Source: Hoeflea prorocentri (lineage in GTDB: Bacteria > Pseudomonadota > Alphaproteobacteria > Rhizobiales > Rhizobiaceae). From it: a DNA stretch of 64,000 bases. The stretch is from positions 62,001-126,000 of the forward strand of contig NZ_JAPJZI010000001.1 in assembly GCF_027944115.1 (NCBI RefSeq). The letters are read 5' to 3'. Under the pieces are notes generated by a model. The model did not search any database, was not told the origin of the DNA, and saw only the letters and a list, made by a program, of their open reading frames with translations. This document shows, one piece after another, positions 25,839 to 34,267 of this stretch (position 1 is the stretch's first letter; every line of letters begins with the position of its first letter). The translations under genes and the position numbers were made by a program.

Positions 25839-27509
25839 TCAGGCGGCTTTGGAGGCTTCGCCGTAGAGTGCCTCCTTGAAGGGTGCGGGTCCAACCCGGC
25901 GATAAGCTTCAAGGAACGTTTCTTCCGGATTTTCGCGCAGGCCGAGATAAGTCTCGACAACCGTCTCCACCGCATCGGTCACCTTTTCCGGCTCGAAGCC
26001 GCGGCCGATGATCTGGCCGACCGATGTGTTTTCATCACCTGATCCGCCCAGAGTAATCTGGTAGAGTTCCGCGCCTTTCTTTTCGACGCCGAGAATGCCG
26101 ATATGGCCGACATGGTGGTGACCGCAGGCATTGATGCAACCGGAGATCTTGATCTTCAGCTCACCGATTTCCTGCTGGCGTTTCTGTGAGCCAAAACGCT
26201 CGGAAATTTCCTGCGCGACCGGGATCGAGCGGGCATTAGCCAGGGCACAGTAATCAAGCCCCGGGCAGGCTATGATGTCCGTGACGAGGCCGGCATTGGC
26301 TGTTGCCAGCTCGGCTTCCAGCAGAACGCGGTAGACGTGCTCCAGATCGGCCAGCGCGACATGCGGCAGCACGAGGTTCTGTTCGTGCGAGACGCGGATT
26401 TCGTCATGGCCGAACTTCTCGGCAAGATCGGCGACCACTTCCATCTGGCTGTCGGTGGCATCGCCGGGAATGCCGCCGATCGGTTTCAGCGAAATCGTGA
26501 CGACGCCGTAGTCGGGGTGGTGGTGCGGCGTGACGTTCTGGTGAACCCAGGCCGCGAAATTCGGGTCGGACTTCTTGGCGCCGGCAATCTGGGCCCAGCC
26601 TTCGGGCCTGTCCTGAAGTTCCGGCGGCGCGAAGTAGCTCGCAATCGCGGCAAGATCGTCGGCTGGAAGCTTCAGTTCCGTGGCTTTGAGCTTTTCCCAC
26701 TCGGCCTCGACCTGGCGGGTAAAGTCTTCCTCGCCGGTCTCGTGCACGAGGATCTTGATGCGGGCCTTGTACTTGTTGTCGCGGCGGCCGTGCAGGTTGT
26801 AAACGCGCATGATGGCGGTCGTATAGGACAGGAGGTCGGCTTCCGGCAGGAAATCGCGGATTTTCTTGGCGATCATCGGCGTGCGGCCCTGGCCGCCGCC
26901 GACAAAGACGGCAAAACCGAGTTCGCCGGCCTCGTTGCGCTTCAGGTGCAAACCGATGTCATGAACCTGGATGGCCGCCCGGTCGCGCTCTGCGCCGGTC
27001 ACTGCGATTTTGAACTTGCGCGGCAGGAACGAATATTCCGGGTGGTTGGACGACCACTGGCGCAGGATTTCCGCATAGGGACGCGGGTCGGCGACTTCAT
27101 CGGCGGCGGCACCGGCAAAATGATCGGCGGACACGTTTCGAATGCAGTTGCCGGAGGTTTGGATGGCGTGCATCTCGACCTCTGCCAACTCTTCCAGGAT
27201 GGCCGGCGTGTCGGAAAGCTTCGGCCAGTTGTACTGGATGTTCTGGCGCGTGGTGAAGTGACCGTAGCCCTTGTCGTAGTCGCGGGCGATGCGCGCAAGA
27301 CGGCGCATCTGGCGGCTGTTGAGTGTGCCGTAGGGGATGGCAACACGCAGCATATAGGCATGAAGTTGCAGGTAGACCCCATTCATCAGGCGCAGAGGTT
27401 TGAACGCCGTTTCGTCGATCTCGCCTGACAGGCGGCGCTCGACCTGGTCGCGATACTGTCCGACGCGCTGGCGGACAAAATCATGATCGAACTCATCATA
27501 GCGGTACAT
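25839..27509 (-). CDS. cysI: Siroheme/[4Fe-4S] sulfite (or nitrite) reductase
   Basis: A 556-residue protein of the nitrite/sulfite reductase family that carries out six-electron reduction. Two tandem ferredoxin-like and siroheme-binding halves are visible: HFTTRQNIQYNWPKL near residue 82, SGNCIRNVSADHFAG near 125, and the cluster/siroheme cysteines ACPGLDYCALANARSIPVA near 425 and KISGCINACGHHHVGHIG near 465. The context (siroheme synthase and cys genes) favours sulfite as substrate. The ATG has AGGAG upstream. It probably takes electrons from ferredoxin, since no flavoprotein subunit gene (cysJ) is adjacent. Confidence 0.93.
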   Translation of the reverse strand: MYRYDEFDHDFVRQRVGQYRDQVERRLSGEIDETAFKPLRLMNGVYLQLHAYMLRVAIPYGTLNSRQMRRLARIARDYDKGYGHFTTRQNIQYNWPKLSDTPAILEELAEVEMHAIQTSGNCIRNVSADHFAGAAADEVADPRPYAEILRQWSSNHPEYSFLPRKFKIAVTGAERDRAAIQVHDIGLHLKRNEAGELGFAVFVGGGQGRTPMIAKKIRDFLPEADLLSYTTAIMRVYNLHGRRDNKYKARIKILVHETGEEDFTRQVEAEWEKLKATELKLPADDLAAIASYFAPPELQDRPEGWAQIAGAKKSDPNFAAWVHQNVTPHHHPDYGVVTISLKPIGGIPGDATDSQMEVVADLAEKFGHDEIRVSHEQNLVLPHVALADLEHVYRVLLEAELATANAGLVTDIIACPGLDYCALANARSIPVAQEISERFGSQKRQQEIGELKIKISGCINACGHHHVGHIGILGVEKKGAELYQITLGGSGDENTSVGQIIGRGFEPEKVTDAVETVVETYLGLRENPEETFLEAYRRVGPAPFKEALYGEASKAA

Positions 27510-27554
27510 CGGCTACTCCTGCGGAACGGGTCCGGTTGTTGGGCTGTTTTGTGA

Positions 27555-27866
27555 TCAAGCGGCCGTGGCCTGCTTGAAATCGGCCTGTTTGCCGAGATCT
27601 GCGCGGATCGTGGGGCCGGCGGCACGGATGCGCTCTCGCAGGCGGATAGGGTAGATCTCGCCTTCGATCTCCTCGACATCGATGAGATCGACATCGACAA
27701 CAAGGTTGTCGTTGAAGGCGGACTTGCCCGCATCGGCAAGCGCGTCCGCGGCTTCCTGATGACGGGCGATCAAGGCAGTGTCGATGTTCTCAAGCCATTG
27801 ACCATTGGCTCCAAGCCACACGGCGATGCCGTCTTTCAGGCGATTGGCGGTCAGTACCTTTTTCAT
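27555..27866 (-). CDS. DUF2849 protein of the siroheme/sulfite operon
   Basis: A 103-residue protein of the DUF2849 family: MKKVLTANRLKDGIAVWLG at the start, DVDLIDVEEIEGEIYPIRLRERIRA in the second half. Its function is unknown; the family sits between cysG and cysI in alphaproteobacteria and is thought to support the reductase. I start at ATG 27866, preceded by AGAGGA, and reject a longer form reaching into cysG. It lies 25 bases after cysG and 45 before cysI. Confidence 0.87.
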   Translation of the reverse strand: MKKVLTANRLKDGIAVWLGANGQWLENIDTALIARHQEAADALADAGKSAFNDNLVVDVDLIDVEEIEGEIYPIRLRERIRAAGPTIRADLGKQADFKQATAA

Positions 27867-27891
27867 CACAAATATCCTCTTCTTCGCCCCG

Positions 27892-29319
27892 TCAGGCAGC
27901 GGCGACTTTTGTCGTTGCCACTGAGAGCGGGGTGGAATGGGTAAAGTTGGCGCCGGCGACTGCATCGCCGATGATCACCATCACCGGGCCGTTGAGGTCA
28001 TCTAGTTGCTCGATGGCCGGCAGTTCCTTCAGCGTGGAATGCATCAATGTCCGGTTTGGCTGGCTGGCGTTTTCTATGATCGCCACGGGCGTGTCAGTCG
28101 CCAATCCGGCTGCCGTCAGACGTTCGGCAACGGATGCAGCGACCGTTCTGCCCATATAGACGGCGATTGTCGCACCGGAAACGGCAAGCCGCGCCCAGTC
28201 TGGAAGAACCTTGCCTTTCAGGTCGTGCCCGGTGGTGAACACCATGGATGATGCAACGCCGCGCAAGGTCAGTGGCAGTTCGAAATCGGCAGCGGCGGCA
28301 AAGGCCGAGGTGATGCCGGGAACGATCTCATAGGCAATGCCCGCATCGCGCAGCGCCGACATTTCCTCGGCCGCACGGCCGTAAACCAGCGGATCGCCGG
28401 ATTTGAGGCGCACGACGCGCTTGCCCTTTTCGGCGAGTTCGACAATCAGCGCACTGATTTCGGCTTGAGACTTGGAATGGCAGCCCTTGCGTTTGCCGAC
28501 CGAGATGCGCTCGGCATCGCGCCGGCCCATATCGACAATTGTTTCAGGCACCAATGCGTCATAGAGGATAACGTCGGCTTCCATGAGGACACGCTGGGCG
28601 CGCAGGGTCAGGAGATCTTCAGCGCCGGGGCCGGCTCCGACAAGCCAGACATAACCTTCGGCTTTGTCTGTGCCATGCAGGAGCCTATTGGCGCTCTTGC
28701 GGGCGGCTGACAGATCACCGGCCTCGACATCGTCGCGGACGCGGCCGGAAAAGAAGTGCCTCCAGAACTGACGACGCGTTGCGCCGCGCGGCAGGGTCAT
28801 GTCGACCGCCCCGCGATAGCTTTCGGCAAGTCCCGCAAGTGTGCCAAGCGTCGGCGACAGCATCTGATCGACCCGCGCGCGGATCATTTGTGCAAGGACT
28901 GGCCCCGCGCCTTCCGTGCCGATCGCCACCGCAACCGGTGCGCGGTTGACGAGGGCGGGTGTCAGGAAGTCGCAATAATCAGGCTGATCGACGGCGTTGG
29001 CCGGGATTTTGACAGCCCGCGCATCGGTGACGATGCGGGCGTCAAGATCAGCCTCGCCGGTTGCTGCAAACACCAGCGTTGCGTGGGTGAGATGTGCCGG
29101 ATCGTAGGCTTCGGCGATCCTCGCAATGGCGTTCTTGCGCAGATAGTCGGCAAAGGCCGCCTCGGGGTGGTCCGCATAGACCGCAATCGCGGCAGCCGTG
29201 TTGGCGAGAAGCCGCGTCTTGGCATAGGCTTCTTCGCCATTGCCGAACACGGCGACCTTCTTTTCGGCCACATTGAAGAAGGCCGGGAAGGTCGAAAGTT
29301 TGCGGTTGCCGTATGTCAT
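27892..29319 (-). CDS. cysG: Siroheme synthase
   Basis: A 475-residue trifunctional enzyme that makes siroheme from uroporphyrinogen III. The N-terminal precorrin-2 dehydrogenase/ferrochelatase domain has VAVFGNGEEAYAKTRLL near residue 22. The C-terminal methyltransferase domain (from about 225) has VWLVGAGPGAEDLLTLRA, LYDALV near 265, LKSGDPLVYGRAAEE near 310 and VFTTGHDLKG near 375. It is first in the leftward operon and supplies the prosthetic group for the reductase encoded two genes downstream. Confidence 0.95.
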   Translation of the reverse strand: MTYGNRKLSTFPAFFNVAEKKVAVFGNGEEAYAKTRLLANTAAAIAVYADHPEAAFADYLRKNAIARIAEAYDPAHLTHATLVFAATGEADLDARIVTDARAVKIPANAVDQPDYCDFLTPALVNRAPVAVAIGTEGAGPVLAQMIRARVDQMLSPTLGTLAGLAESYRGAVDMTLPRGATRRQFWRHFFSGRVRDDVEAGDLSAARKSANRLLHGTDKAEGYVWLVGAGPGAEDLLTLRAQRVLMEADVILYDALVPETIVDMGRRDAERISVGKRKGCHSKSQAEISALIVELAEKGKRVVRLKSGDPLVYGRAAEEMSALRDAGIAYEIVPGITSAFAAAADFELPLTLRGVASSMVFTTGHDLKGKVLPDWARLAVSGATIAVYMGRTVAASVAERLTAAGLATDTPVAIIENASQPNRTLMHSTLKELPAIEQLDDLNGPVMVIIGDAVAGANFTHSTPLSVATTKVAAA

Positions 29320-29498
29320 CTTATCCCTGCGGGCGCAATTGTCCTGTTGCAGGGAATTTTCGTTGAACGGGCTACCGGATTGAAGAAATGCTTTTCTGCG
29401 CTGCCGCGCCGGACGGCATTTTTTTGCCCGACGCGGGTTTGGGAGCGGATCAATTGCCTAATGCGGCCTGTGCCCTTTGATGTGTGTTGTACGCCAGG

Positions 29499-29714
29499 CT
29501 ATTTGCGGGTGCGATTTTTGGCCGTCAGCCGGCGGAACAGAACGAAGCCGCCCAGCACGGCCATTGCGGCGGCGACGACCGCCATGTGAAAGGGCGACGC
29601 AACCATGTGGGCGAGCCATCCGGCGGCTGTCAATTCTGTGTGCGCGCCCGGATGGGCCAGGGCCGGGACTGCCGGGCTGAGGAAAAAAGCTGCTGCGATT
29701 GTACGATAAGTCAT
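29499..29714 (-). CDS. Tiny exported/membrane protein at the end of the guanidine operon
   Basis: A 71-residue protein with an N-terminal signal sequence that would be cut after ALA (about residue 20), a mature start HPGAHTELTAAGWLAH, one transmembrane helix and a short basic tail. The mature AHPG.H start recalls the beginning of HupE/UreJ-type nickel carriers and of the small alphaproteobacterial DUF6732-type proteins, but it is far too short to be a full carrier. It lies 4 bases after the His-rich protein gene, as last gene of the operon. Involvement in nickel supply is my inference from the His residues and the context. I do not recognise it with certainty. Confidence 0.65.
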   Translation of the reverse strand: MTYRTIAAAFFLSPAVPALAHPGAHTELTAAGWLAHMVASPFHMAVVAAAMAVLGGFVLFRRLTAKNRTRK

Positions 29715-29718
29715 TGAT

Positions 29719-30177
29719 CTATCCTTTTGTCGGTTCGTCGAGGCGATCTTCCAGCAGGCTGATCAGGTCGATATCCAGCCTGTTTGTCAGGGAGACATAG
29801 GTAAAGGTCATATTTTCCCGGTGGGATACCATGTTACCGGGGAAGGGCATGTAAACGAGCTCGCGCGAGGCAAAGGCCGGTGACGCTGTCCCGATCTGCC
29901 AGTTCGAGGCAATCGACGCGTCGACGAGGTTCATCATCAGGCCATCCTCGCCTGGTCTTTGGAAATCTATGCCGGCGATCCGAAGATAGGAGGTCTTGTC
30001 CTCCGCCGCGCGGAAGCCGTCAATAAAATTGGCGGCGAGCATGTGCAGTTCTTCCTGCCGCTCCCTCCCGTGCGAACCATTGACATGGGAGTGAAGATGA
30101 TCGGCAGCGTGATGATGGTTGTGACCGGGGCCGTGGTGATGATCGTGGTCGTGTGAATGATAATGGTGATGGCTCAT
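29719..30177 (-). CDS. Histidine-rich small protein, candidate metal chaperone/store
   Basis: A 152-residue protein. The first ~36 residues contain 17 histidines interspersed with Asp, Ser and Gly (MSHHHYHSHDHDHHHGPG and on), a metal-binding tail like those of HypB and UreE nickel chaperones. The remaining ~110 residues form a compact domain I do not recognise (YLRIAGIDFQRPGEDGL, ELVYMPFPGNMVSHREN). There is no signal peptide, so it is probably cytosolic. It lies 4 bases after the guanidine-hydrolase-like gene. Because characterised guanidine hydrolase needs nickel, this protein may load or store nickel for it; that is inference. I start at ATG 30177; an extension into the preceding gene is rejected. 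Confidence 0.75.
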   Translation of the reverse strand: MSHHHYHSHDHDHHHGPGHNHHHAADHLHSHVNGSHGRERQEELHMLAANFIDGFRAAEDKTSYLRIAGIDFQRPGEDGLMMNLVDASIASNWQIGTASPAFASRELVYMPFPGNMVSHRENMTFTYVSLTNRLDIDLISLLEDRLDEPTKG

Positions 30178-30181
30178 CGGT

Positions 30182-31420
30182 TCACTCCACATCCGGGCCG
30201 GCCGGAATAGACACGGGCTTGTCGATGATGGCCCGGTGCGCGCCCATCTTGCCGTGTGAGACAAGTGTGCCAAGCACATCGACAATCACACGGGTCGCCA
30301 AGAGGGCGGTGATGTCCGACGTATCATAGGGAGGGGACACCTCGACCACCTCAAGCCCGCAAATACCTTCTGCCGCAACCAGCGATACCAACTCCAGCGC
30401 TTCGCGCGGCAGGAAGCCGCCCGGTTCCGGCCAGCCGGTGCCGGGGACAAAGCCACAATCGACGCTGTCGATATCGAAGGAAATATAAACCGCGTCCGCA
30501 TCCTTCCAGGCAAGCTCCAGGGCTCGGGCCGCAGTCTCCGGCAGGCCCAGCTCCTCGACATCGCGCATGGTGAAGATATTGGTGTTGCGCTTGCGGGCGA
30601 TCTCCACCCCCTCGCGCGGCACCTGCCATCCGCCAATGCCGATCTGGACGAGATTGACGGCGGGCACGTTGACGAGGTCGGTTGCGTGGAACCAGGGCGT
30701 CGTATGCATGCGCTCATCGAGATCCTTTTCCTGGATGTCGATATGGCGGTCGAAATGGACGATGCCGATCCGCTTGGAGGTGCATTCGGCAATGCCGCGC
30801 ACGCAGGGAAAGCCGATGGAATGGTCGCCGCCGATCATGATCGGCAAAGCACCGGACGAAACGACATGGCTTACCGCGCGGGTGATCTGGTCGAAAGTCT
30901 TTTCGATATTGGCGGGAATGGTGAAGACATCGCCCACATCGCACAGGGTCATTTCTTCACGCAGGTCGACGCCCATCTCGTAATTATAGGGGGTGTAAAG
31001 CGCCGATATCTTGCGCACGCCCTGGGGTCCGAAGCGGGTGCCGGGGCGGTAGGTGGTTCCGCCGTCAAAGGGAATGCCAATCACCGCGGCGTCATAGGCA
31101 CCAACCTGCGTGACATCTTCAATGTAGGGCGCCTTGAGGAAGGTGTTGATGCCGGCATAATGCGGCAGTTCGCCACGCGCGAAGGTCGGTATGGACTTGT
31201 CTTCCAGACAGTCGGAGCCCGTCAGGCCCATGCGCAAAGCCCACTGTTTTTCCTTTTCCCAGGCCTTTGTCGGCAGTGTTCCTTCCTTTTCCGCCGCCTT
31301 CCAGCCGCGCAGTTGCAGCTTGTCGAAATCGGGGTGATGGTGTTTTTCGGGCGGCGTTGAGGACCGTGACCCAAGGACCCGGCGCTCCCGTTCAAACCCG
31401 TTGGCGAAGATGTCTTTCAT
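30182..31420 (-). CDS. Ureohydrolase-family enzyme, probable guanidine hydrolase (GdmH-like)
   Basis: A 412-residue arginase/agmatinase-fold protein with all six dinuclear-metal ligands in place: His200 (GGDHSIGF), Asp224/His226/Asp228 (FDRHID) and Asp316/Asp318 (SFDIDSVD). It is longer than typical agmatinase (~310) because of an N-terminal extension of about 90 residues. It carries WFHATD and VPGTGWPEPGG segments that I recall from the nickel-dependent guanidine hydrolase GdmH of Synechocystis rather than from agmatinases. The operon begins with a guanidine-I riboswitch and an ABC importer, which strongly supports guanidine as substrate (products urea and ammonia). Guanidinobutyrase or agmatinase activity remains possible. 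It starts 4 bases after the ATPase gene. Confidence 0.85.
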   Translation of the reverse strand: MKDIFANGFERERRVLGSRSSTPPEKHHHPDFDKLQLRGWKAAEKEGTLPTKAWEKEKQWALRMGLTGSDCLEDKSIPTFARGELPHYAGINTFLKAPYIEDVTQVGAYDAAVIGIPFDGGTTYRPGTRFGPQGVRKISALYTPYNYEMGVDLREEMTLCDVGDVFTIPANIEKTFDQITRAVSHVVSSGALPIMIGGDHSIGFPCVRGIAECTSKRIGIVHFDRHIDIQEKDLDERMHTTPWFHATDLVNVPAVNLVQIGIGGWQVPREGVEIARKRNTNIFTMRDVEELGLPETAARALELAWKDADAVYISFDIDSVDCGFVPGTGWPEPGGFLPREALELVSLVAAEGICGLEVVEVSPPYDTSDITALLATRVIVDVLGTLVSHGKMGAHRAIIDKPVSIPAGPDVE

Positions 31421-31424
31421 GCCC

Positions 31425-32222
31425 TTACTCCTGTGGATGCATGTGGCCCGCGCGTTTCAGCTCCTCCAGGGTTTCAGGAGAAGGCTCCTGACCGGAACGC
31501 GTCAATAGCAGGTCGTAGGTGATGGTTGCGCCGTAGGCGTCGGGCGCCTGCGGATCGTGGCGTATCTTGTCGAAGACGAGAAGGCGCGTGCCCAGTTTGA
31601 AGGCTTCGTTGATGTCATGGGTGACCATGAAGACGGTCATCGACATTTCTTCCCACAGGCCAAGAAGCAGGTCGTGCATGTCCACGCGAATGCCGGGATC
31701 GAGAGCGCCGAACGGTTCGTCGAGCAGCAGGACCTTAGGGCGCTTGATGAGTGCCTGCGCGATGGCAAGGCGCTGCTGCATGCCGCCGGACAGCTGTGCC
31801 GGGTATTTCCTGCGGGCTGGAGTAAGACCTATCTTTTCAAGCGTTTCCCTGACGGCGTCGCGCGCCTTGCTTCGGGCAGCTCCGAAGGTTCGGCCAAGCA
31901 GTTTGGACGCGCCGAATTCTCCCGCGAGAATCAGATTGTCCTCAACGGTCAGATGCGGGAACACTGAATAGCGCTGGAAGACGATGCCGCGATCGGGCGT
32001 CGGCTCGTCCGGCAGGTCGTTGCCGTCGATCTCTATATGGCCGCGTGTCGGCAGTTCCTGCGACAGAAGCATGCGCAGGAATGTTGATTTCCCGCAGCCG
32101 GATGCACCGACCACGGTGCAGAAGGTACCAGCCTCGACATTGAGGTTCAGACGCTCCAGCACGGGCGTGCCGTCGTAGACTTTCGACACGTTGCGCACGA
32201 CGATTTTGGGTGGCGCACTCAC
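31425..32222 (-). CDS. ABC transporter ATP-binding protein (NitT/TauT family), probable guanidine importer
   Basis: A 265-residue ATPase with Walker A GASGCGKS (39-46), Q-loop VFQRYSVFPH (81-90), signature LSGGMQQ (144-150), Walker B LLLDEP (165-170) and H-loop MVTHDINEAF near 200. It belongs to the nitrate/sulfonate/taurine importer group. Its GTG start overlaps the permease TGA (GTGA), so translation is coupled. General similarity would suggest taurine or nitrate, but the riboswitch and the enzyme encoded downstream point to guanidine. It energises import through the adjacent permease. Confidence 0.93.
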   Translation of the reverse strand: MSAPPKIVVRNVSKVYDGTPVLERLNLNVEAGTFCTVVGASGCGKSTFLRMLLSQELPTRGHIEIDGNDLPDEPTPDRGIVFQRYSVFPHLTVEDNLILAGEFGASKLLGRTFGAARSKARDAVRETLEKIGLTPARRKYPAQLSGGMQQRLAIAQALIKRPKVLLLDEPFGALDPGIRVDMHDLLLGLWEEMSMTVFMVTHDINEAFKLGTRLLVFDKIRHDPQAPDAYGATITYDLLLTRSGQEPSPETLEELKRAGHMHPQE

Positions 32223-33040
32223 AGGCTCTCACCTCCCAGATGATGCCAGGGAAAGGCGCGCTTGGAAATCATCAGTAGCAGGCGGTCGATGAGGAAGGCC
32301 AGCAGTGTGATCCACAGCACGTATGGCAGGATGACGTCCATCGCGAGATAGCGGCGCACCAAGAATATGCGGTAACCGAGGCCTGAGGTGGAGGCGATAG
32401 CTTCGGCGGAAATCAGGAAGATCCAGGCGGGCACGAGACCGAGCCGAATGGCGGTGATCAGTTTCGGCAGGATCTGCGGCAGCACGAGGCGTGAGACCAT
32501 CTGCACGACGCCGGCGCCGAGCGTTTCGGCCTTGATCACGAGTTCACGCGGAATGTCCATCACGGCCTGCGCGGTCGAGCGCATCATAACAGGCGCGGTG
32601 CCGACGACGATAAGCATCACCTTGGAGAGTTCGCCAAGGCCGAAGGTGATGAAAAGGATCGGCAGGATTGTGATCGGCGGAATGAGCGAGAAGGTCGCGA
32701 TGTAGGGCGCGAGCGTGACGCGCATATGGGGAATGAAGCCGATCAGGATCCCGAAGATGAGCGCCAAAGCCGTGGCAAGGCCAATCCCTGTTCCGAGGCG
32801 TATCAGGCTGTCAAGCGTATCGGTCCATAGAAGCAGATCGCCGCTGCGTTTGTCCGGCACGAAAGCCATCCGCCAGAAGGTGGCGCCCATCTGTTCAAGC
32901 GACGGCAGCAGCTTGTCTGCCGGGTTGTCCAGACGCCGGTAATGGCTGGCGACGGCAAAGGCGATCGCGGTCGCGATGAAGGGCATGATCGCCAGGGCGA
33001 TGCCGGTTGAGCGGGACGGCTTTCGGTTGATGATACGCAT
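32219..33040 (-). CDS. ABC transporter permease (NitT/TauT family), probable guanidine importer
   Basis: A 273-residue inner-membrane permease with about six transmembrane helices and a basic N-terminus (MRIINRKPSRS). The cytoplasmic coupling region includes KAETLGAGVVQMVSRLVLPQILPKL near residue 165-195, which contains the EAx-like contact with the ATPase. The helices IALAIMPFIATAIAFAV and IALVIFGILIGFIPHM-like stretches mark the core. It is one component of the binding-protein-dependent importer and overlaps the ATPase gene by 4 bases. Confidence 0.92.
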   Translation of the reverse strand: MRIINRKPSRSTGIALAIMPFIATAIAFAVASHYRRLDNPADKLLPSLEQMGATFWRMAFVPDKRSGDLLLWTDTLDSLIRLGTGIGLATALALIFGILIGFIPHMRVTLAPYIATFSLIPPITILPILFITFGLGELSKVMLIVVGTAPVMMRSTAQAVMDIPRELVIKAETLGAGVVQMVSRLVLPQILPKLITAIRLGLVPAWIFLISAEAIASTSGLGYRIFLVRRYLAMDVILPYVLWITLLAFLIDRLLLMISKRAFPWHHLGGESL

Positions 33041-33055
33041 GATGACTACTCAGTC

Positions 33056-33080
33056 GCCCGCCCGGCCCAGCCGGACGGGC
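33056..33080 (-). promoter_or_regulatory. Intercistronic stem-loop between binding-protein and permease genes
   Basis: GCCCGCCCGGC (33056-33066) faces GCCGGACGGGC (33070-33080), an 11-bp stem with one wobble pair and a 3-base loop. It lies in the 52-base gap of the operon and has no T-run. Such hairpins protect the 3' end of the upstream message or attenuate transcription, giving more binding protein than membrane components. Confidence 0.65.
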
Positions 33081-33092
33081 GCATCCTTCCGC

Positions 33093-34163
33093 TTAAAGGT
33101 CGCCGCTGGCGGCCATGCCCATATATGTCGTGTCGAAGCGCAGCTTCACATTCGCCTCGTCGCCGTAGATCGAGCCGTCCGGGAACAGGACGCCGACGAA
33201 TTCCGGGCTTGGTGCGCCTTCTCCGAGAACGCCGTTCTCAAAGAGGAACTCGGCCACGAATTTGGAGGTCTTGGCGAGTTCCGGCGAACTGGTGAATGCC
33301 ACCGCCTCGGCGGGCGTATAGAACATCTTGGTGGTAGCAAGCTGCGCGTCATAACCGGCAAGGTCCGTGCCGGAGGCTTCGGCCATTGCGGTGCGCGCCG
33401 CCTTACCCTCATCGCTGTCGGACGACATGATCGCCATCAGCTCGTACCAGGCGCCGGTCAGCGCCTTGCCGAAATTGGGATTGTCGTTGAGCGTCTGCGT
33501 ATTGACCATCATGATGTCGATGATCTCGCCCGGAATGGCCGCGCTGTCGAAGACCTTGCTCGCGCTGGGCTGCGCATCGATCTCCGACAGGAGCGGATTC
33601 CAGGTGACCACTGCTGTGACGTCATCTGTGGCGTAGGCGGCGATCATGTCGGCGTCGGACGTGTTGACGACGGTGATGTCCCGCTCCTTCAGTCCGACGC
33701 TGGCAAGCGCCCGGGCAAGGAGATAGTGAGAGACGGAGAGTTCGACGAGATTGACGTTCTGCCCCTTGATCTCGGCAAGATCGGTCTTGTCCTTGAGGAT
33801 GACGCCGTCATTGCCGTTGGAATAGTCGCCGACGATGAGCGCCGTGGTGTCGACACCGCCACCGGCGGGAATGGACAGGGCGTCCATATTGGTCATGGAG
33901 CAGCCGTCATATTCGCCGGCCGTGTACTGGTTGATGGATTCCACGTAATCGTTGATCTGCACGATATCGACGGTGATGTCGTATTTGTCGGCCCATTTCT
34001 TCATGATGCCGGAATCCTGAAGATATCCCCACGGCATCCAGCCCACATAGATCGACCAGCAGACTTTGAAATCGGTCTTTTCAGCCGCTAGCGCGGGCGC
34101 TGAAACGGTGGGTGCCGCGAGGAGTGCGGCAAGGCTAAGAACCTTTATTGTGTTCCTGAACAT
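33093..34163 (-). CDS. Periplasmic binding protein of the probable guanidine ABC importer
   Basis: A 356-residue solute-binding protein. The signal peptide runs MFRNTIKVLSLAALL to SAPALA, cleaved near residue 26. The mature protein begins FKVCWSIYVGWMPWGYLQDSG, typical of the taurine/nitrate/'putative urea' binding-protein group, with the ligand-pocket segments DGCSMTNMDALSIPAGGGVD near 95 and DDVTAVVTWNPLLSE near 190. The start ATG 34163 has AGGAAGG upstream; a longer form into the leader is rejected. It is first in the operon, just after the guanidine-I riboswitch, and so probably captures guanidine. Confidence 0.9.
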   Translation of the reverse strand: MFRNTIKVLSLAALLAAPTVSAPALAAEKTDFKVCWSIYVGWMPWGYLQDSGIMKKWADKYDITVDIVQINDYVESINQYTAGEYDGCSMTNMDALSIPAGGGVDTTALIVGDYSNGNDGVILKDKTDLAEIKGQNVNLVELSVSHYLLARALASVGLKERDITVVNTSDADMIAAYATDDVTAVVTWNPLLSEIDAQPSASKVFDSAAIPGEIIDIMMVNTQTLNDNPNFGKALTGAWYELMAIMSSDSDEGKAARTAMAEASGTDLAGYDAQLATTKMFYTPAEAVAFTSSPELAKTSKFVAEFLFENGVLGEGAPSPEFVGVLFPDGSIYGDEANVKLRFDTTYMGMAASGDL

Positions 34164-34267
34164 GATTGTACGCCTTCCTGCATTTGCGCCAGCTTTTGGA
34201 GCCGGCTTGCCAAGAATGAGGTCTGACGCACACACCGGGAGAGGGTTTGCGCGCGCAAACCTGTGCA

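Noticed and set aside
29400-29431. Hairpin TGCCG-CGCCGGA-CGGCA followed by seven T on the plus strand
   Set aside because: It looks like a small terminator, but the stem has only five pairs, no plus-strand gene precedes it and no clear promoter for a small RNA is visible upstream.
30182-31420. Plain agmatinase (speB) label
   Set aside because: The fold is right, but the length, N-terminal extension, GTGWPEPGG segment and riboswitch context fit guanidine hydrolase better; I left the gene symbol empty because activity is unproven.
31425-34163. Nitrate, taurine or sulfonate transporter annotation for the ABC genes
   Set aside because: General family similarity alone suggests it, but the guanidine-I riboswitch and downstream ureohydrolase make guanidine a better prediction.
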